From NCBI RefSeq assembly GCF_000313135.1, contig NW_004457598.1, forward strand, positions 22,604 through 86,603: a DNA stretch of 64,000 nucleotides. Direction: 5' to 3'. This document shows positions 57,341-64,000 of this stretch, one piece after another. The stretch comes from Acanthamoeba castellanii str. Neff. Lineage: Eukaryota; Discosea; Longamoebia; Acanthamoebidae. Both the position numbers and the translations under genes were made by a program. Numbering within the stretch: position 1 is the first letter of the stretch; every line of letters starts with the position of its first letter. The notes beneath the pieces were generated by a model, which was given only the letters and a program-made list of their open reading frames with translations, made no database searches and was not told the origin of the DNA.

Positions 57341-57713
57341 ACCTCCTCTCTCTCTCTCTTTCAACTCATTCTTCTCTGTCTCTATCTCTCACTTCAACAC
57401 TACATCACACCGGCTTACCTTCTTCCTTCTCGTCTCCTTCTTCCTTCTTCTTTCCTCAGATCCAAGGCATGATTGGAAGGCTGAGAATGTCAAACCATGT
57501 GCTGGCGCATCTCCCAAACAACTGTTCATCTGTTCTCTACCCCCATCCCGCCACGCCCTTTGCTTCCACTTCGCGTTTTTACTGGTGTGGTGCGGTCCGC
57601 GTGCCGCACGTTCCAAGGGCGCGTGCAACCACGTGGTTCCCATTGGGCAAGCGCATTGCAGGGCGTCAAACCCGTTTTTCTTTTTGTCGAACGCCACAGA
57701 GGGAACGAGCAGG

Positions 57714-58402
57714 ATGCTGGACGAAGGGCACAGTGCGAAGGAGGTCGCCAAGGCCATTCAAGCAAAGCGCCTGGACCTCGCGCAAGGTGCACTGACCTGA
57801 AATAACATTGTTGTTATTACTATTTTAATTAATTTTAATCATTAAATTATTTAAAATAAGTAATTTCCCTCACCCCGCGCAAACCGACCAGCTCGAGCGC
57901 AGCTTCGTCGACATCTATCAGTGGGTGCTCACCCAACAGCCCATCCCCTCTCCCGGCCCGCTCACCGAGACCGCCGCTTCTTCGCCCGCCTGTTGGCCGA
58001 GCGGGCCGCCACCACCGACGCCACCACCGACCCCCTCGCCGCCGACACCACCGCCACCCCGGTCAGCGGCATATCGTGGCGCGTGCTGTCGTGCATCCGC
58101 CTCAGCACCGGGATGCCGCCTGATGCGTACATGTACGTTCATGGCTTGGTGGCCTCACTCGCGCTCGACTTCATGACGCCCGACCAGTTCGAGCGCACGC
58201 TGGAGCGCGACCCGGCGACGGCGGCCTACGTCGAGGGGTTCGCCCCGACCGACCCTGCGTCGATGCCGCGCGAGACGCGCGCTACGCGTTGAGCTTCCTG
58301 GCTAACTTGAACACCAGCCTCTACCGGCGCTCGAAGCGAGCCATGGAGCACCATGCTGTCGAGGCGGCGACCACGGCCACAACTGCGACCACCGACGAAT
58401 AG
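57714..58402 (+). pseudogene. Uncharacterised protein, frame disrupted
   Basis: Unrecognised. An exon around 57703-57786 reads RMLDEGHSAKEVAKAIQAK (helical). After an AT-rich intron, the sequence from about 57889 reads LERSFVDIYQWVLTQQP in one frame, RFFARLLAERAA...ISWRVLSCIRLSTGMPPDAYMYVHGLVASLALDF in a second (to about 58265), then YALSFLANLNTSLYRRSKRAMEHH in a third, ending at TAG 58402. No GT-AG pairs explain the switches. It may be a decaying gene, a gene with sequencing indels, or mis-modelled. There may be upstream exons from about 57469 (ATG) linked by intron 57586-57702. Confidence 0.4.
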
Positions 58403-58496
58403 GATACAGCTTGGTCGTGTCCACCACAACATCACCACTACGCGATAAGCTACAGTTTTGCTTGTATTTTTTATTTTTTCTGTTGCATCAACAAAG

Positions 58497-58747
58497 ATGG
58501 AAGACGAAGCAAGAAGAGAGCAGGACAAGACTGGCCCGAGTAAGCCGAACCCACCTGCAGGGTACACTCGAGAGGGCACTACTCCAGCAGGAGGCCACCC
58601 AAAGTAAGTGCCCCTCTTCCGCAACCATTGAAAGATGCGTTGCATCATCTTTCACACAATGACTTTGGGTGCGAAAGGGAGGGCAAGGCAAAGCCGGCGA
58701 TGCCACCAATCGACACCAGCGCCTGCGCGGCCTGTGGCATGGGCTAA
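58497..58747 (+). CDS. Small hypothetical protein (two exons)
   Basis: ATG 58497 in good context (ACAAAGATGG) opens MEDEARREQDKTGPSKPNPP and runs to a perfect GTAAGT donor after 58603. Joining to an acceptor near 58674 stays in phase and ends ACAACGMG at 58747, giving about 59 residues, Pro/Lys/Gly-rich, with a CxxC at the end. No family recognised. The acceptor lacks a good pyrimidine tract, so the model is tentative. Confidence 0.3.
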
Positions 58748-58928
58748 ACCGGCGGAGAGAGGACCTGCACGCCACCTGATGCACCACACCCGCACACGTG
58801 TTGCTGGCTCAACATGCAACACGCGCCCTTCGTGTGCAAGCGTTGGTGCTGGCTCAATGTTGTTGAGTGAACGTTTCCTGGTTGTGTGTACATTGCTCTC
58901 TCGACTGGCCCGGACTTCTTCATTCGTG

Positions 58929-59472
58929 TTAGTAACTGCCACGCTTGAGTCGCTGCTCCTCTTCCCAGCGTCGGATGCGCTCGTTTTGCTGTTCCCGTCG
59001 CTGGTCGAACCCTCTGTGTTCGTTCATCACGTCGTCACGTGGTTGATACAAGGTGGCGGTGGGGTGAGCAACAAGAAGGAAGAAGTGGCATCAAAGAGGG
59101 AGAAGAGATGAGAACGATGCGTACCTGCCAATGAGCCAAGCACCGTGGCCGAGGAAGAAGGCGATCATGGTGCCGAACGCCACGTCTCTAATCTTCGGGT
59201 ACGGCCGCAGGGCAATGCGCACTGCCAACACAACGATGAATATAAATAATGGTCATTTTATTTTAAAGAGGAAAATAACAAAAAAAAAGATCAATCGACT
59301 CAAATTAAATTGAGCGATTTGTGACGTAAATGAACGGACAAGCACTTTAGAGTGTACCTAGGGGAAGGAGAGGTGCGCCGAGAAGGGGCGTCATGTACAA
59401 CCAATTGATGCCGCCCTCTTCCGTTTGGGGCTGAGGGGCAATGTTCCTGTGTTCTTCTCCCTGTTGCGCCAT
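58929..59472 (-). CDS. Small membrane protein of unknown function (98 residues)
   Basis: Exons (minus): 59472-59358, 59221-59125, 59013-58929, all GT-AG and in phase. MAQQGEEHRNIAPQPQ begins a hydrophilic N-terminus. Then INWLYMTPLLGAPLLPLV is the first hydrophobic segment, a short loop IALRPYPKIRD follows, and VAFGTMIAFFLGHGAWLIG is a second membrane segment. The tail is a charged helix (EQQNERIRRWEEEQRLKRGSY). The pattern of two membrane spans with a basic coil suggests a mitochondrial inner-membrane or ER small subunit, but no family is recognised. Confidence 0.65.
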
Positions 59473-60098
59473 CTCTTCTTTGATGTCTTCTCCTATGCAA
59501 AATCTCCGTATGCCGGATCGTGCCTCCTACGCTTGATTGTTTTGAAGATTGAGCGATGAAGCGTAAAAGTCGCGAACAAGCGTTTCGTTACGCGCCTAGG
59601 CCCTTATGGCGACTTTGACGTCTTCCTCAAGTCCGATGGACCGATACCTGGAAAATGGGTCCTGGTAGCGTTCCTCAACACCTCCACGACATCCACCCAA
59701 CACTAAAGAAGAAGACCGAGGCCCCAGAGCAGAATGATAAAGATGAAGAAGAAAGAGCTGCAAGCCGGGACGTTGGTGAAGAATGGGCAGTAGTTTAATC
59801 GTATTAACGAAGAAGCCGTCGTACAGGGTGTGTTGACCGGGCGAGGCCTCCCGCTCGAGCGATACTTTATACAAGGTGCTCGTCGGGGGCTGATGATGCT
59901 CGTCGCCGGTCACGAAGAAGAGAAGGTCTAAAATGATAAGAACTAAAAAGAAGAAGAAAAAATGGAAAGAGGTATGAACAAAAAAAAGGAGGTCGAAGCG
60001 AAGAAGACGGCCGTGATGGTCATCAGATGTTGTCGTTGTTGTCGTCGTCGTCGTCTCCGGTCTCGCCCCCGTATGATGATGAAGGCTCTTGCAGCAGC
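59473..60098. other. Intergenic / 3' region of glycogen phosphorylase
   Basis: 626 bases between two minus-strand genes. The 60000-60060 segment has a (GTC)n run (GTTGTCGTCGTCGTC). A minus-strand frame at 59600-59900 stays open but shows no family similarity; it is probably untranslated. Confidence 0.4.
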
Positions 60099-60500
60099 TT
60101 AGGACCTGGGGCTGGTCGAGCGACAGGCCTGGATGTCCCAGATCTTCTTGGCGTACTTGTGGATGGTGCGATCGGAGGAGAAGGCGGCGGTGCCGGCGGT
60201 GGACATGATGGACATGCGGAGCCACCTCTTGCGGTCCTTCCAGGCCTCGTCGACCTCGGCCTGGGCGCGGAGGTAGTCCTGGAAGTCGTGGGAGAGGAGG
60301 TAGCGGTCGCGGCCGTCCTGGAGGGAGAAGATGAGGGGCTCGAAGGTCTTGGCGTCGCCGAAGATGCCGAGGCCGATCATGCGGAGCACCTCGGCGAAGC
60401 GCTTGTCCATCTTGAGCGAGCCGTCGCGCAGCTTGGCCTTGAGGCCGTCGATCTCCTCGGCGCGCGCGCCAAAGATGAACATGTTGTCCTCGCCGATGTG

Positions 60501-60540
<40 letters not shown>

Positions 60541-60882
60541 ATGAGGGCGCCGTTCATGGCGAACTTCATGTTGCCCGTGCCCGAGGCCTCGGTACCGGCC
60601 GTCGAGATCTGCTGCGAGAGGTCGGTGCCGGGGATGATGATCTCGGCCTGGCTCACGCTGTAGTTGGGGATGAAGACCACCTTGAGCAGGTCGCCGATCT
60701 CCGGGTCGTTGTTGACGACGTTGGCCACGTTGTTGGTGAGCTTGATGATGAGCTTGGCCATGAAGTAGCCCGGCGCGGCCTTGCCGGCGAACATCACCAC
60801 GCGCGGCACCACCTGGCGCCGCTCCTCGGGCTCCATGCGCTTGATGGTGCGGTAGCGGTCGATCACGCACAGGATGTTGAGC

Positions 60883-60913
<31 letters not shown>

Positions 60914-61139
60914 TGTGCACGTCGTAGATGGCGTCGAGCGAGATCTCGATGCCCATCACCTTCTGGATGTGCTTCTGCAGCCGCATCTTGTTGATCCGCT
61001 TGACCTCGAGCCACTTGCGCTGGAACTCGGCATCATCGGCGAACGCGCGCAGCTTCTCCACCGGGCGCATGTCCAGGGTCTGTTTGTTGTTGCACACAAG
61101 CCAACCGATCGATTGTCAGACACCTGTGGGTGGTGTGTG

Positions 61140-61190
<51 letters not shown>

Positions 61191-63403
61191 GTTGTCAAAA
61201 AACGTACCCAGCTGTCATCCTTGATGGTGTCGGTGATGAGACGGGTGAGCGAGGGGTTGGACTGCATGACCCAGCGGCGCGGGGTGACGCCGTTGGTCTT
61301 GTTCTGGAACTTGCCGGGCCACACGTCGTAGAAGTCGGGGAAGACCAGGGTCTTGACCAGCTCCGAGTGGATCGCGGCGACGCCGTTGACCGCGTGCGAG
61401 CCGACGATGGCGAGGTTGGCCATGCGCACCATCTTCTCGGGGCCCTCGCGGATGACCGACAGGCGGCTGATCTTGTCCATGTCGCCGCCGAAGCGGGCGT
61501 GGATCTTCTCGAGGAACTGGTAGTTGATGTCGTAGATGATCTGGAGGTGGCGCGGCAGCAGGCGCTCGACGAGCCACACGGGCCACTCCTCGAGGGCCTC
61601 GGGGAGCACGGTGTGGTTGGTGTAGCCAAAGGTGCGCTTGGAGATCTTCCAGGCCTGCTTCCACTCGAGGCCCTCCTCGTCGACCAGCAGGCGGATGAGC
61701 TCGGGGATGCCGAGGGTGGGGTGGGTGTCGTTGAGCTGGATGGCGACCTCGTCGGAGAACTGGCGGAAGTGGTCCACCTTCTGCTTCATCGACAGCTGCG
61801 CGTAGAGCTCGAGGTTCTTGCCAAAGTGGCGGCGCTTGAAGCGGTTGAGGATGTCCTGGAGCGTGGCCGAGACGAAGAGGAACTGCTGCTTGAGGCGCAG
61901 CTCCTTGCCGTTGTAGTGGTGGTCGTTCGGGTAGAGCACGGAGGTGATGGTCTCCGTGCGCACCTTGTTCTCGAACGCGCGGCCGTACTCGCCGGCGTTG
62001 AACGCCGCCAGGTCCATCTCGTGCGGGGTCTTGGCGCTCCACAGGCGGATCGAGAGCGTGTTGTTGGTGCGGTAGCCGGGCACCAGGTTGTCGTAGGCCT
62101 GCGCCATGACCACCTCGCCGCCGGTCCACTTGTACTTCTTGTAGCCCACCTGGATCACCTCGCCGTAGAAGCGCACCGGGTAGACGACGTCCTTGCGCTC
62201 CACCTCCCACGGGTAGCCGTTGCCGCCCGTGAGCCACGCGTCGGCCGTCTCCACCTGGTAGCCGTCGACCACCTTCTGCGTGAAGATGCCGTAGGTGTAG
62301 CGCAGGCCGTAGCCCCAGGCCGGGTAGTTGAGCGTCGCGAGCGAGTCCATGAAGCACGCGGCCAGGCGGCCCAGGCCGCCGTTGCCCAGGCCGGCGTCGC
62401 ACTCCTCCTCGTAGAGGTCCTCCAGCTTGTAGCCCAGGCGCTTCATGGCCTGCGCGTACTCGGACAGGAGCTCGAGGTTGCTGATGGTGTTCTGCATCGA
62501 GCGGCCGATCAGGAACTCGAGCGACAGGTACGACGTCTCCTTGACGCCCTGCTCCTCAAAGTGCTTGTGCGTCGCGTGGAAGCGCTCGAGCAGCTTGTCG
62601 CGCAGGCTGTGGTTTTGGTTGGCGCCAACCGGGCGTGAGCCACAGCCCACAAAGGCGAGAAAAGAATGGGGAAAAGAAAAAGGAAAAGAAAACGTACACA
62701 AGGGTGAGCGCGCGGTAGACCACGGCATTGGAGATCTTCTCAGGGTTCTGAGGCGGAATGGCGATCGTGTTCTTGACGTGCCTCACGAAGTCAGCCAGAA
62801 GCTCCTCCTGTTGGGCTGTTGAAAGTGGAAAGAGGAAGAGAACGGGTGGGTTAGTTTTCCTTTGTTGCGAGTGCGGAGTTTACAAACATGCGTTGTTCTG
62901 CGGACCAATTGCACGCTTCCGATTCATGAAATTTGTGGCGTATTTCAATTTCGTTTCGGGTCCAAAACTCCTAACGGCCTCGTGGCTCGCGCGTTCCATT
63001 TCAAATAACATGTTCGGCGTAGAAAATTAAATGATAAAAAAGAAAAGTTGTTGATTATTATTACTGACGAGTCGGTGTCAGACTTCGTGTCTCGGCGGGG
63101 AGTGGGGGAGAAAGCGGAACAGACAAAGACAAATAAACAACAAAACAATAGTCTGCTTGCAACGCAAAAGTGATTATTGTAGTGATGAGGGGCGCTTGCG
63201 GGGAGGGGTTGCGGGGTAGAGATGATTGGAGAGGGGAGGGGCGTACCGACGTCGTCGGCGGTGGGTTCGGCCGCAGCGGCGGACTTGGTGCGGTTGGTGG
63301 GGGCGGTGAGAAGCTTCCAGATGTTCTGCTTCTGCTCGTCGAGGAGGACCTGGTCCTGCTGCTCGTCCTGGTACTTGTTGTGCTGCATCATCGAAGTCGC
63401 CAT
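60099..63403 (-). CDS. Glycogen phosphorylase
   Basis: GT35 glycogen/alpha-glucan phosphorylase, releasing glucose-1-phosphate with PLP. Exons (minus): 63403-63247, 62815-62698, 62606-61208, 61079-60099; all in phase. Landmarks: [111 protein letters not shown] and the PLP-lysine motif [14 protein letters not shown]. The ~75-residue N-terminus ([16 protein letters not shown]...) lacks the RKQISVRG phosphorylation site of animal enzymes, so covalent control differs. C-terminus is [11 protein letters not shown]. The third intron contains a (GT)n tract. Confidence 0.95.
61139..61190 (+). repeat. Intronic (TG)n microsatellite
   Basis: About 25 TG units within intron 61080-61207 of glycogen phosphorylase, next to the donor end of the minus-strand intron; the sense transcript carries (CA)n. 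Confidence 0.9.
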
Positions 63404-64000
63404 TTTTTTTTGGATGTGTTTGGTCGCGTAAAGTGACTTGGAGCCGGAGTAGAGACGAAGAAGAGATGGGGGATAGATGGGAGTGCGCGAAGATGAAAGA
63501 TGAAGCTGGAGGAGAAGAAAAAAAGAAAAGAGATGTTCTACTTTTCTAGCTACTGGAGTTGAGTGTGTGGAGTATCTCTGAGCCTTCTGGCTGTGGCGCT
63601 TGTTGTGTGACGCTGGGAGGTTTAGTTGGTGTCTGGTAGGAGACGAGGTCCGGTTTTGTGGTCGGTCCTTGGGCGGAGAAAGAGACGGCAAAGGGCGGAC
63701 TTACTAGAAATGATGCGGAAATTTCAGCAAAAATATCGAATTTCGCGGCCTGACCAGTCAGATGGGCGGCAACCGTGGAAATTCCTGGCGGTCGGTGGCG
63801 CACGGGAGTACGCCGTGGCTGGCGACTGGTCGCGTGGCCGACGCGGCGGAAGTGAACAGGGCGTGGGTGCGGGAGCGTGCGCTGGTTTCTGCGCCACCTT
63901 TCCCCCTTCTCGTTCTCCCTCCTGTAAGCAGAGAAGGCCATTTAGGCCCATTGGCGCTGGCCGCGAACACTCACGAGTGAGGCCTCCTGTAACGCCCACT
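63404..64000. other. Upstream region of glycogen phosphorylase; no other gene supported
   Basis: 597 bases. Holds the promoter/leader of glycogen phosphorylase (the A-run just before the start is at 63404-63412 on the plus strand as T). Overlapping minus-strand open frames are not supported by any family, codon pattern or exon context. An adjoining gene may start beyond the window. Confidence 0.4.

Noticed and set aside
61130..62638. 502-residue plus-strand open frame
   Set aside because: Antisense shadow of glycogen phosphorylase starting in a TG repeat.

Overview
The window is nuclear DNA from a free-living amoebozoan, most likely an Acanthamoeba-type amoeba. This is inferred from gene content and style, not from a database match. 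Genes are GC-rich and tightly packed on both strands. Most are cut into many exons by short introns with GTACG/GTGCG-like donors and pyrimidine-CAG acceptors. The repertoire is protist: Ras, Rho and Rab GTPases, a hybrid histidine kinase, Costars and gelsolin-type actin regulators, tandem GH25 lysozymes, an F-box RasGEF and a GT61 glycosyltransferase. I rebuilt most gene models by joining exons in phase and comparing the product with remembered family sequences. There are two assembly gaps (14538-14758 and 32138-32160).

Layout. 1.2-4.7 kb: three tandem secreted GH25 lysozymes (+). 4.8-9.7 kb: LicD-like membrane protein, Rab7-like GTPase and RRM protein (all +). 9.9-11.4 kb: SRP14 and a Rho GTPase (both -). 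11.9-13.0 kb: C9orf85-like protein (+). 13.1-18.1 kb: AlkB dioxygenase, phospholipase B-type SGNH lipase and SLC35B1-like transporter (-). 18.4-20.2 kb: IST1 (+). 20.4-21.5 kb: Costars-LIM protein (-). 22.2-27.3 kb: Ras and a hybrid histidine kinase (+). 27.6-55.8 kb: a long minus-strand block with a six-repeat gelsolin/villin protein, a Rab1-like GTPase, GT61 glycosyltransferase, APH-like kinase, F-box/WD40 protein, short/branched-chain acyl-CoA dehydrogenase, RanBP2-zinc-finger/F-box/RasGEF protein and DUF455 ferritin-like protein. 56.0-57.3 kb: RBBP4-type histone chaperone (+), sharing a 158-bp divergent promoter with the DUF455 gene. 57.7-59.5 kb: small or disturbed genes. 60.1-63.4 kb: glycogen phosphorylase (-).

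How they work together. There is no operon-like logic. Many products nonetheless serve phagotrophy and membrane/cytoskeleton dynamics: secreted lysozymes, phospholipase, Rab/Ras/Rho switches, a RasGEF, IST1 (ESCRT-III), SRP14, an ER transporter and actin regulators.

The most striking observation is a pair of Rab GTPases, one Rab7-like and one Rab1-like. Both begin with an N-myristoylation/palmitoylation consensus (MGLCES and MGCDSS) and both lack C-terminal prenylation cysteines. That architecture is best known from plant ARA6 (a Rab5 relative). Second, at least five introns in unrelated genes use GC-AG splicing with the same donor, AG|GCAC. Third, GTGTC/GACAC pentamer and CA-type tandem repeats sit inside many introns between about 12.6 and 32 kb. 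Other notable items are the RanBP2-F-box-RasGEF and Costars-LIM domain combinations and two places where reading frames appear broken.
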